Notes under the pieces: model-generated
What the model saw: only the letters and a program-made list of their open reading frames with translations
What the model was told of the DNA's origin: nothing
Databases searched by the model: none
Made by a program: the position numbers and the translations under genes
Source: Nissolia schottii
Taxonomy: Eukaryota > Streptophyta > Magnoliopsida > Fabales > Fabaceae
Length of the DNA: 64,000 nt
Reading direction: 5' to 3'
Assembly (NCBI GenBank): GCA_003254905.1
Contig: QANU01000796.1
Location: 421,577 to 485,576, forward strand
Shown: piece by piece, positions 15,463 to 25,619 of the stretch
How the letters are laid out: each line of letters starts with the position of its first letter
Position numbering within the stretch: position 1 is the first letter of the stretch

Positions 15463-15486
15463 TTAAAGGTGGTAATCGATTACATG
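15349..15486. repeat. TAATCGATTA palindrome cluster
   Basis: Six or so variants of TAATCGATTACA / TAATCAATTA occur within ~140 bases, spaced irregularly. The same cluster recurs at 41823-41935 in the second copy of repeat A. Such motifs are, to my knowledge, common inside legume retroelements; the function is unknown. Confidence 0.7.
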
Positions 15487-16071
15487 GCCTTTGAAAACAT
15501 ATTTTACCATTTTTTTCACTATACACCCTTGATTAAAAAATTTTGTGATGTTATATTCAAGTTATATACTTCATGAAAAACTTGTTTAGCATAATGTCTT
15601 TTAGCATGAAGTTTTTCAAAAGGTTTTTAAATGACTGAATAACAAACATGACCAATTAACGTTATCAAAAGAAAACTTTTAGCAAAAGAACCTAAGTCTT
15701 AGAATGTAGTATCAAATGAGCGTTTAAACTTTGTTCTTTGAGTCTTGACCAACTGAGCATTTGATGAAGAGTATATTTGTCATTGCCAATTGAGCATTTA
15801 ATGAAATTCATTGCCATTGCTTGAAGTTTTCATTTGCATCATTTTCCAATTTTGAATTGCAGTCTTATTAATATCCTTTTGACATCATCATTGCAATCTC
15901 ATTGAAATCCTTTTGACATCATCAAAACCTATAACACATGCATTTACAATTTATAGTTACAAAGTACCTCAACATACAGAATCTCAACCACCTCTTATAT
16001 ACATGAACTTTGTTTATGCTAGGTACATAACATCCAACTATTATTCACCTCATATTTACTCATAAACTGAC
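15463..16071. other. Continuation between repeats A and E
   Basis: This part is absent from the second copy of A, which switches to other sequence exactly at 41937. It carries one further TAATCGATTAC motif, then AT-rich sequence with loosely repeated phrases (TTGACATCATCA, GAGCATTTGATGAA). No gene is seen. Confidence 0.5.
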
Positions 16072-16722
16072 TTGGACATCAGAGTGTCTTTTGCAAGTAC
16101 CTCCACCGCCATCAAAGACTGTCAACCACCATCCACTGTTGCGTTCACCACCTTTAGGCTCTTGGAGCCAATCTGAGGTCCGAATTATAGGCAACATCTC
16201 AATATTGTCCAATTTATATATAACAACAATATTAAAAACTTGATATTATTAATGCATAACAATTAACCATTAAGATAGTATAAAATTGTAGTTTTAGTAT
16301 TTTATGATTCTCGTTGGGTTTAACCAAACCTAGATTTTTTGATGAGCCAAGAGTCTCGTGCTCGTCCTAATTTTTATTTAAGTAATAAGCGAACAAAATT
16401 TACACTCAAACTTCATTTTTTAGGATTTTTTTATTGGATAAAAATATCTAGCACGATGTTCACCTAACGAGTCTATTTGTATAGGTTAGAGGGTACATGA
16501 CCCCACCTCAATTTAAATTGTGTGTGTATATATCCCAATATCTTATTATGTTTTGTCCTTACACTACAAAGGAGTCAATTCACTTTTCTATTCCTACTTT
16601 ATCTATTGCTTCTTTGAATTTTTTTTAAAATTTTTTTTATCAATAAGTTCTTTTTGTATTTCAACTAAACTAGTGCTTGTAATTCCAAATAGACAAAATC
16701 ATAAGTTACAACCTACCATACT
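16072..16722. repeat. Dispersed repeat E, copy 1
   Basis: It begins with GACTTGGACATCAGAGTGTC followed by a TTTTGCAAGTACCTCC phrase, the kind of sequence seen near the 3' end of plant gypsy-type LTRs. It is repeated in the same orientation at 32238-32873 with high similarity. No open frame of interest is present. The element type is inferred only from the conserved phrase. Confidence 0.65.
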
Positions 16723-16867
16723 TTCATTTCTCTTGTTCGAGTTTTTTTACTAAAATACCCCTGATACACAAACAAATTACTGCAATACCCATGTTTCCAA
16801 ACATTTAACAAAACTACCCTTGTTTTGGCTGACGTGACATTCGCACTCTGTGTGGCGAGCCATATCA

Positions 16868-17080
16868 GATTCGCCTACATGCTTGGCAAATAGTGCTGAG
16901 ATTCGCCAACAGGGTTGCCAAATCCAATAGGAATTCGCCAACCGAGTTGGCAAATTCCTATTGGATTTGGCAACTTTGTTGGCGAATTTGGACTAACCCT
17001 AACCCTAATCAATTGATTTGGCAAATTAGGAATTCGCCATCCGGGTTGGCGAATTCAACAGGAATTCGCCATCTGGGTTG
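16868..17080. repeat. AATTCGCCA / TTGGCGAATT repeat block
   Basis: At least eight occurrences of ATTCGCCA(A/T) or its complement TTGGC(G/A)AATT alternate in orientation, generating several nested palindromes (for example around 17032-17056). It is probably a terminal or subterminal part of a Mutator-like element, given the adjacent FAR1-type coding relic. This assignment is inference. Confidence 0.6.
16914..16974. repeat. 29-bp-stem perfect-like hairpin
   Basis: The arms 16914-16942 and 16946-16974 are reverse complements over 29 positions with a single mismatch, separated by three bases. The arms contain AATTCGCCAAC and its complement, a phrase repeated several more times between 16868 and 17080 in both orientations. 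It lies just beyond the 3' side of the FAR1-like relic (minus strand). Confidence 0.85.
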
Positions 17081-17237
17081 GCCAATTTGAACCCGACCCA
17101 TATAATCCCAACATAATCAAACCCTAGCCTTAAAGTTCGATCGACTCTTGCCCTCCCTAACACACATAATTATACGGTATCACAGAACCCCATATTCATT
17201 AGTTTTTGTATTTCTAATCTTGCATTCAAATCCTACC

Positions 17238-17698
17238 TGTTATGGACTAGGCCCTGTCGGCCTAGTCCACGGAAAAGCCTCGCCCGATCCGCGTGACCCA
17301 CTTACCAAAAATGGCTCGTCTCGAAGGCCCACTGAGGAAGACATTTATGATCCGCGTACGACGCTCGTAACCAGCGTTAACAACTCCCATCACTCGCGTA
17401 GCTTTGGCGAAATGTACAACGATAACCACGGAGTAAACAAGCCAATCATCCGCGGATAATAAAGCAGGAGACGAGATCAGTTATCGGCACTCGACAGGTA
17501 TATAAGAAGAACCAACCATCCAGGTACACCAGGATCCTAATCTCATTCTCATACCCTCATTTCCAACCTCTATTGACTTTGGCATCGGAGTCCTTGCAGG
17601 TACCCCGCCAGCCTAGACCACGTCGCCATCCCAGACCACGCTGCCAGTCCGGACCTCATCCGTGGAGCTCCAGAACCCGAAAGTACCCCTCTGGTACA
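17238..17698 (+). mobile_element. Solo LTR inside FAR1 domain
   Basis: A GC-richer 461-bp block starts with TGTTATGG and ends with GGTACA. It has a TATATAAGAAG promoter-like box near 17501 and a GGCATCGGAGTCCTTGCAGG phrase typical of the downstream part of gypsy-type LTRs. Flanks are CTACC (17233-17237) and CTACG (17699-17703), a one-mismatch 5-bp target duplication. Removing it re-joins the FAR1-like frame exactly, which independently supports the borders. No internal retroelement sequence remains, so it is a solo LTR formed by LTR-LTR recombination (inference). Confidence 0.8.
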
Positions 17699-17972
17699 CT
17701 ACGCTAGTTGCATGGTCTTTATAAAAATCATGAACCTCCTCAACGAACTCAAATTGCATACCAACAGTTGGGATAATAATATTTGTACTTGATTCATCTA
17801 TATATAGACATAAAAAATACATATAAAAAATGCACATGAATTGCAGACACAACCATCGTGTTATATAAGACACAACCATCATGTTATAAGAGACACAACT
17901 TTCATTTTATTTTAAACCTAACAGTAGTCAGTATAATCAATTAAACTTTATTTAATTAATTCATTAAAATAC

Positions 17973-18361
17973 CTTCAGGTTCTTCAAAGTTTGACAACAT
18001 CATCCTTGCATTCTCTTCATATGTTGCTAAAACAATCTCTCCATTGTTAACGTCAGTGGTTACTTGAGTTGGAATGCTTGGGCCACGTACCACACTCTCT
18101 GTGAAGTAAGACACAACAATTGTGTTGTAAGAGACTTAACCATTATTCAATTGTAGACCTAACCATTATTCAATCGTAGACCTAACCTATCAACTTTGTA
18201 AAACATAACTTTATTTAATTCATTCTTCAAAATACCTTCAGGTTCTTCAACGTTTGACAACATCATCCCTGCATTCTCGTCATATGATGCTAAAACAATC
18301 TCTTCATTGTTAATGTCAGTGGTACCTTGAGTTGGAATGGTGGGACCACATACCACACTTT
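17973..18361 (-). repeat. Tandem exon duplication
   Basis: Exons 17973-18098 and 18236-18361 are each 126 bp, begin at equivalent CACAG acceptors and end at GAAG|GTATTT donors. They encode SVV(R/C)GP(S/T)IPTQ(V/G)TTD(V/I)NN(G/E)EI and a similar tail, at a spacing of 263 bp. Intron flanks with GACACAACCAT-like phrases are duplicated too. The length is a multiple of three, so tandem inclusion would have kept the frame. Confidence 0.8.
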
Positions 18362-18749
18362 CTGTGAAGTAAGACACAACGACTGTGTTATAAGAGACCT
18401 AATCATTGTTGAATTTTAGACATATCCATCGTGTTGTATAAGACACAACCATCTTATTATAAGAGAGCTAACCTTCATTTTATTTTAGACCTAACCGTTG
18501 TTTATCTTCAGACACAACCGTTGATCTTTAGACACAACCTTTGTTTATCTTTAGACATAACCTTCATATATTATATTTACTTTCCAACAATGTGGATTGG
18601 GGCGGCACCGCTGTAGTATAGTTAAAACTATCCAACAACAACTCTATGAACGAGGGCTCCTTGCCAAATAAATTTAGGCGATTCGGCGTTAATGGCTCCA
18701 TGACACAGAATAGAGATGAAAAATGAAAAGAGAAGAAAACGCAGAGCAA

Positions 18750-20611
18750 GACGCAGAGAGTGAGAAAATTCAGAGAGATGAAAGAGGCAGTTATCTAGAA
18801 GAAGGTGCGTGGTTCGTTAGGGTGTGCGCGTGGTTCAAGGGTTTTCTAAAATAGGGTGGGTATGCAACAAGTGTGTAAAGAATGGGTGTAAAAAAATAAT
18901 TATCCTTTTTATTAACGTATATGTGGATAGGAATATAGTATTGAAAGAGACCAAGCCCAATACGGGCAAATGGACATATCCTCAGCCGATAATTTAAGAC
19001 CCAAATAAGGAGCAATCAAATGAAGAATGAAGACTTATTTACATTCTAGAAGCTACCAACATGTGCTGCATCATGCTTTGATCACATATTCTCAGGGACC
19101 TTAGGGATGGCAATTTGCCCCGCCCCACCTCCTCTCGACTCAACCCATCCCATTTGGGAAGAGTAATTTAATGTTTGACTGAGTATTGAGATAGATTTTA
19201 AAAAAATTGTATATATAATTTAGGGTTTGGTTTTTAGGTACCCGCCTCAAACTTGTCGTAGACCCATCTCGTGTGTGTGTATATATTAAATGTACAATGA
19301 GTTTAATAAAAAAAAATATAATATACATATAAATAAAAAATACAACATGGAATTATAGTTAACGATGATGCGTATAAAATAATAATGTTGTGATATTTAT
19401 TATTTACTTCTCATTATGTTGTGATATTTATTATTTGTGATTTTTTTTTGTCTGAAAATTCTTTTAAATGTAGAAATAGAAAGAAAATAATCGGTTTTAT
19501 TTTTTTTAACTTTTTAAAAGGAAACGCATGCGTGCTTCTAATAGAATCAAAAGTCACATAGAGAGAATGTGACCCCATAATTATAGAAACTACTTTAATT
19601 ACGATCATATCCCTATTATATTCTAAAAATACCACCACACTATCATATAGGCTACAACTTTCCAAACTCTCTCTCTCACATCTTTATTTCTCTTCCCAAT
19701 TAGTATGAGATGGATTTTTGAGTTATTACTATTGTTCATTGTGTTTCTAACCATGGAAAAAGATTTTGCTAATGCATTATTCTCATAGCTCGTCTTTTTC
19801 AAATTAGCAACAATTTTAACATACAATTTTTTCATGTTAATTATTGTTAGAGCTTAGAAAAACAAAAAATCAATTAATAAAATCATGCTTATTTTAAATA
19901 AAAAAATTTATTGGATATTGATCAGCTTTAAATTTTCAAATCAGTTGTCCCACCCTTAGAGGTGTATACAAGTTAGTGAATAGATTAGTCATCAAAACTG
20001 CATCGATAAACAGCTTAGTTGTGAACAAAAAAAAAAATCTCTAACTACTAATAGAAGAAAATATATATGACTTAAAAATAAATTTAAACTCCATTGTTGA
20101 AGTAGAAAATTAAAAAGATGAAATCAATTATTATATACTTTTATAATTTGTCGCAACAATAAAAATTTTAGAAACCTATTCAAAAAATAGTCCGTATCCC
20201 CACATAGGTACCCAACTTTTACTACTCTCGGGCAAAATGGATGCCCGTGAACACTCACCAAAATCCAATATAGCACTAAAAAAATTTTGGTTAACAAATA
20301 AAAGCAAACTCTCGTAATAATTTCTAAAAAAATTTCAACTCCAATACAAATGAAGTTGTCAAAGGATAATCTAAATAGATTCAATAATTTAAAACATTTA
20401 AAATTAATAAAAAAACGCGAATACCCAAATTTGTCCTCCAACTTTTCCTTAAGGCCCTACTTAGTCCCTCAACAAAATAAGTTGGTTTGGTTCAGATTGA
20501 CCGGATTTGGCGAGTTGAGTCAATATGCTTTCACCCCTAATCCAAACAGTCATCACTCACCGTAGTCCTTTCTTTTCTCTTTCCCTTTCTTTTTGTTATC
20601 ACATCTTTCCC
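18750..20611. other. AT-rich intergenic, no gene seen
   Basis: No supportable coding sequence or repeat boundary was found. A GGGATGGCAATTTGCCCCGC phrase near 19105 resembles ends of some plant hAT-type elements, but no partner end was located. Confidence 0.45.
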
Positions 20612-20616
20612 CTAAG

Positions 20617-21657
20617 ATAGCGTTTGGTAAACGTCTCAAGATAAAAAATACGAAGACAGTGGAGATAAAAATATATTTGGAGAAGAAGACAAAAACATAA
20701 AAACTTATAATTGTCTTTGTTGGAAATGATTTTTTAACTAATTTTTGTATATCTAGAAAAGAGAAATACTAGAAACATGTATGAAAAATATTTTAAGCTA
20801 ATTTTCCTTCAAAACAGAGGGACGCAAGGGATACGTCTCTACGTCTCCTATCATCATAATATAATTAGCTCTGACAATTAAGAAATGCATTCTGTTAATG
20901 TTGTTTCTATTCTGTTATTTCAGCCGCAATTAGTTAGTTAGTTAGGCATCAGGTTAGTTATCTTTCCCTCTAATTTAGTTATCTTTCCCTCTAATTCCAC
21001 CAACTACACTGTTGTATAAATACCATACTCTAATGATCAATAAACTACTTTCCATTTCATTTCAATTCAGCATGGTATCAGAGCCTAGTTAACACAGTAT
21101 GCGAAGTGCAATGGATCAAGTAGTTGCTGCAACATCTGCAAACAAAACCAACACTCCCCACTCCACTATATTGCAACAATCCATTTGCCATATGCCTTGC
21201 AAAAAATTAATTCCTTGCTTCACAAACGTACCAAGCATATAAAGGTGGATTGTCACCTCATTAGAGAAAAACTAAAAGCAAGACTTGTACACTTACTTCC
21301 TGTTCCAACAAAATCACAGCTAACTAACATCTTTACTAAGTCATTACATGTTTGGCCATTTTCTTCAATAGGGTCCAAGCTGAGGTTATTAGACATATTT
21401 ACCCAACTTAGGGGGGTATCAACATAATATAATTAACTCTCACCATTAGGAAATGCATTTTGTTAATGTTGTTTCTATTTTGTTATTTCAGCTATACAAT
21501 TAGTTATTTAGTTAGTTATCTTTCCCTCTAATTTCATCAACTACACTCTTGTATAAATACCCACTCTAATGATCGACAAACTACTTTTCATTTCATTTCA
21601 ATTCAATACTGTTAGTATCTCCATATCTTATGTCTCAAGACGTTTACCAAACACTAT
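20617..21657. mobile_element. TIR element with 5-bp TSD, interrupted
   Basis: The left end (20617-20641) and right end (21633-21657) are 25-bp inverted repeats with few mismatches; core phrase GTTTGGTAAACGTCT. They are flanked by identical CTAAG at 20612-20616 and 21658-21662. Without the nested copia fragment (20849-about 21617) the original element would be only ~270 bp, a MITE size. The superfamily is not assigned: 5-bp duplications do not fit the usual hAT, Harbinger or CACTA lengths. Confidence 0.75.
20849..21617 (+). mobile_element. Mini-copia (deleted) LTR element
   Basis: Two related LTR-like stretches, 20849-21072 and 21417 to about 21608, share the ATAATATAATTA(G/A)CTCT start and the CATTTCAATTCA end. 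The left one is followed immediately by TGGTATCAGAGC (21073-21084), a primer-binding site matching initiator-Met tRNA. The right one is preceded by the purine tract AGGGGGG (21410-21416). The ~345-bp interior joins a gag-start-like stub to the extreme end of an RNase H/pol frame (TKHIKVDCHLIREKL... IFTKSL, about 21185-21427). TCTCC lies next to the left LTR (20844-20848) and again at 21618-21622, a possible target duplication. Internal deletion makes it non-autonomous. Confidence 0.75.
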
Positions 21658-21671
21658 CTAAGTGTTATCCA

Positions 21672-23554
21672 TATAACGCCCCAACTTATGACGTGACCGA
21701 CACGCAAGGGATTAGTTCCCTTACCGAAGTCTCTTACGAATGCTTTTCGTAAAAACATGCACTTTAACTTTATTAAAACAAATGAAACTTTCATTTTTTG
21801 AATAAACATAAACTCTTTTACATTAAACATAAATATACATGATAAAATACACGACTGATCCGAAGATCATGCCAGTATACAATTGGAGCACTCTAGACAT
21901 GACTCAATTACAAAATAAAAATAAAACTAACAATTCTTATAGGTAGCTTCACCTAAAGGTTAACTGTTGACACTTGGATTTTGGCGTCGCTGCACTAACC
22001 ATAAACCCCATGCTCTACTACGCTGCTTTGTATCTTGTAACTGGAGGGGAAGTGGAGGGGTGAGAAATCTGGGAAGAGTCTCAGTGAATGGTTGTCCGCA
22101 CGGTGACATGGGACTCTTCAAAAACATGATATGCAGATGCAATGCATAATTTATAAGAAGTACAAAACATTTCTATAATAATAAGTAGTATGTAAAACAT
22201 TTGAAAACCTCATTCAGTTGGGGAATTCTCTAAATAGCATTCTGAGCATTACGGTTTCGCTTATGAAGCATTATCCTTAATGCACTACCCAAGTATTTAG
22301 GTCATGATAGTTGGGGATACACTACCCCAAGACCATAGATTCCTGATAATTAGTCTTGTCGCACTACCCAAGTATTTAGGCCATGATAGTTAGGGATACA
22401 CTACCCAAGACCATAGATCCTTGACAGTTAGTCCTAATCTATATGATACATGACACCAGACATCACAGGCTATCATGTCCTGGCTTTACAGTCTCGCCCT
22501 AAATCTACATGAATCCTATTCTACTTTACGATCGTACAAGGTATACCAAGATCAACGTAGGCTGTCGCTGAATTACATTATATCCTAGATATACTCCCAT
22601 GAAAACAGTTTTAAATACATAACATAACATGATAACATAATCCTTTAACTGATACTGATAGCATAACACGACTTAATATTATTAAATATTTTATCTAGGA
22701 AAAATATAGGTAGACTAAATTCTCATGCTTAGGGAAGTTCCCAAGTAAGAGAGGTGCATCACAATAGACAACTAAAATACCAAGTCTTGTCCTTAGTCAG
22801 AAGCTTTCCTTAATAGAAATCTTATCCCACCAGAATCTTTCCTTAACCATGATTTTTTGTTAAAGGTTTAACTAAACAATATCAATATCTATATCACTTA
22901 ATACTAATCATACACACCCAATATGACTTTATTTAATGCAATAAAATAGGTGATCCCATCTAGTTCTAAAGTAGTTTCATGATTTTCTAAAATAGTTTCA
23001 TAAATATCTACTTCAGAAATAAAGAGTTTCTAAATAAATAATCATAAGAAAATAACTAATTAAATAAAGAAATTCTTAATAATAGCTAACTTCATAAATA
23101 CATAAAATAAATACTAAGTTCTACCTCCTAGGATTTTAAAAAATATGCATAAATAAATAATGCTAAAATAAACAAATAAATAACTTTTAAAAATAAATAC
23201 GTGGTCTAAAATAGACTGTGAAGAAAGCCACTCACCTAAAAATGGATGACCGCTAAGGAGCACTAATTTAGAGGCACTGCTTCCCCACGTATGGAAAATG
23301 AGTCGAAGAAAAAAAATAAAAATAACTGGAGCGAAAACCGAGACCTCTCAAACTCTGGAGTGAATTAGCAAGTCTAAACACTCACAGAAAACTTCTATAT
23401 ATAAGGGGAGAAGGAAACCCCCTTCTATTGCTTCATCCACTGTGAGACTAATTCCTGCATCGCTACAACGCTCCCTAGCCCCTGCAGTGCCCCTAACACG
23501 TCGCGCTGCTGCAGCGCACTGGCTTTCCCTTTATTTTTTTTCTAGGTCGTGATA
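21672..23554 (-). mobile_element. Solo LTR, 1.9 kb, copy 1
   Basis: It is similar along its length to 60747-62662. The ends form a short inverted repeat (TATAACGCCCC left; GGTCGTGATA right), as expected for an LTR. Flanks ATCCA (21667-21671) and ATCCC (23555-23559) are a one-mismatch 5-bp duplication. Read on the minus strand it has a TATATATA box at about 23394-23405, followed by leader-like sequence, which sets the orientation. An internal ~79-bp tandem pair (22282-22360, 22361-22438) starts at GCACTACCCAAGTA. No retroviral-type coding sequence is adjacent. Gypsy affiliation is inferred. Confidence 0.75.
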
Positions 23555-23747
23555 ATCCCTCCCCCTAATTTGTTGAAAAATTTGGGCGGGAATATTTTTT
23601 TTTCAATATGTGATACGTAGGTTGGTATGTTCTTGTAGGGTTAGAGATCTCTCAAGGACGATAACCTTTTTAATAATTTATTAACCTTTTTGGGTCCATT
23701 AAAAAGCAGAAAAAAAATCCCATTGTAGAAGTAATAATTTTGGAGTA

Positions 23748-24102
23748 AAAACCAAAGATTCATAAATGAAATCAACTTAATTGAGATATAAATTTTAAAT
23801 AAGTATTTAATAATTCAACAAAATAAAAAATAGAAAAAACAATTTATTCCCTATCTAACGTTTAATTAAACCATGCTCCTAAGTATTTTTGCTTATATGA
23901 AATGATTTGATTAGATAATAGTGAAATTTTTTTTACACTATTAGTATATAACAATTAAACTCAAAAAATAATTTATTCTAACAATTTCAAGATCAAATCC
24001 TCACCCTTATATTCAAAGACTAGTAAAATTTTAATATTTATTAACAAATTAGTTAGGTTCAAAATCCCTTACTTCTAAAAGTCTTCTCCTCGCCCCCAAA
24101 TA
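23748..24102. repeat. Dispersed repeat B, copy 1
   Basis: This ~350-bp AT-rich block recurs in inverted orientation at 41937-42287. It contains a TTTAATTGTTATATACTAAT-type motif shared with repeat A. No coding content. Confidence 0.8.
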
Positions 24103-25022
24103 GTTTATTATTCAATAGCATGAGAAGATGTTAAATATAAAAGGCCCAAATGAGTCATTGTTAAAGACTAACGGTACGACTTTAAATAATTTATAAGTTA
24201 TTGATAATGAAAGGTCGAATGAGATATAAAATTATTTTTTTTTAAAAGGAGAAAAGTGAGAGTGGAAAGGACAAAGAAGAAGAGATAAAAAGTGAATGTT
24301 AAAATAAGAAATGAAAGTGATTAGTTATTTTTTGTGAAAAAATTAAATAATTACAAAAGAGGAAAAACGTGAGAAAAAAAATGGACACCAAAAGTGGAGA
24401 ATTCCTTCGTATAAATGTATAGATTACTATCACTAATATTTTTTTTATTTGAAAACTTTAAGAAGTAAAAGTATGACGTGCATGTTTAAAAAAGAGTGGT
24501 GCTACGTGCACATCAAATATTATATCAATGTATAGCCACCATTGTTTTAAATGCACCTTGGCCTACCATTAATGAAATAACTACTCTCAACTTGTCTAAT
24601 AATTATGAGTATTTTTATGTATAATACTAAGTTGACTGTATATTGATACTCAATTTATTATACACATAGACTTTTTCTTTAAAAAAAAATCGTTATACTA
24701 CATTGAAAATCAATTTCAACCTTCTTAAAAACTAAAATTGTTCACTTTAAAACCTCAAGTTGATTATGACCTTACCGAATTGGAAATTAAAAACGAAATT
24801 GAACCTTTTACATCATCAACACATTCCAACATCACATCTTACAGTATTAGCTTGACATCTATTTTTCTTTTTTAATTTGGTAAGTTTCAGAATTTCAACC
24901 ACCAACGAAAGTGTGGAAAGCCCATAAGAGTCAAGACACGAAATTTAAAACAAAATGTAACTATTACAAACATAATCATAGCTAGATATTTCATTTAGTT
25001 GATGGCCAAATTTAGCATTTAG
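24103..25022. other. AT-rich intergenic, no gene seen
   Basis: No gene or element boundary is supported between repeat B and the copia LTR. Confidence 0.45.
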
Positions 25023-25587
25023 GTAGATGCAAAATAGGGCACTTGCGAAAGTAATAAGTAGACAAAAGAATACAGAGCAAAAATAAAAGATTGACACTGA
25101 GAATTTTAACGTGAGAAAACCTCCTCAACTTGAGAAGTAAAACACACGGGACCTAGTCCAGAAAATATCTCCACTATGAAAGTAGGATAATGCTTAATCT
25201 CACCCAACTAGGATGGGGTACACTTTCTTACTAGCTTTTCACTATGATTTCTAGTCTCGCTGTACGGTGGATATCAATTCTCTCACGTAATCTCTATGTT
25301 GCTCTTCTCATATTTTTTTTTCTATTCTCTTCCTCACAAGTTCCCTTCTTTATAGTTAAAAGGAGAAATGCTTCTTCATAAAGAGATCATGGATAATTAA
25401 TACTTGTAACATTTTCAAGACACCTTGAAAAAACTATCTTCAACTTTCTAGATTGAACTTCATAGTCTTCAAGAATCAAGGAATAATTCCAAGAATTTGG
25501 GATGGCCATCATTGAATGTATTCAATGGATCATCTACCAAGATTCATTGGTCATGGTCTTCCATTAATTAAGGAGGGACTCCCAACA
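25023..25587 (-). repeat. Copia 3' LTR, copy 1
   Basis: The LTR starts on the minus strand with TGTTGGGAGTCC (right border 25587), directly after the polypurine tract. The far end is truncated by ~30 bp relative to the copy-2 LTR, which reaches a TG/CA border at 44841. Similarity to 28758-29105 and 44841-45415 is clear across shared phrases such as CTCCTCAACTTGAGAAGTAA. Confidence 0.8.
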
Positions 25588-25601
25588 AATCTCCCCCTTC
25601 C
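25588..25601 (-). other. Polypurine tract of copia copy 1
   Basis: On the minus strand GGAAGGGGGAGATT immediately precedes the 3' LTR start, as expected for the plus-strand priming site. Confidence 0.8.
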
Positions 25602-25619
25602 TGACTTAATTGAGGGGCA

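Larger units (their letters stand above)
17145..18703 (-). pseudogene. FAR1/Mutator-like transposase relic
   Basis: Read on the minus strand, a start-like exon (ATG at 18703, MEPLTPNRLNLFGKEPSF...) is followed by two near-identical 126-bp exons (18361-18236 and 18098-17973), each flanked by TTCACAG and GTATTT splice signals. Then comes an exon from 17797 encoding PTVGMQFEFVEEVHDFYKDH, the opening of a FAR1 DNA-binding domain. After an LTR insertion (17238-17698), the frame resumes with GFECKIRNTKTNEYG, then a stop, then a frameshifted CVREGK. FAR1 domains belong to FHY3/FAR1 factors and related Mutator-like transposases. The stop, frameshift, insertion and missing transposase core make this a dead fragment. 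Whether it came from a transposon or a host FRS gene is not settled. Confidence 0.7.

Noticed and set aside
17148-17459. 103-codon plus-strand frame
   Set aside because: Runs across the left border of the solo LTR and opposes the FAR1-like frame.
22282-22438. Possible CRISPR-like direct repeats
   Set aside because: Only two ~79-bp tandem units inside an LTR, both with matching 'spacers'; this is a plant genome.
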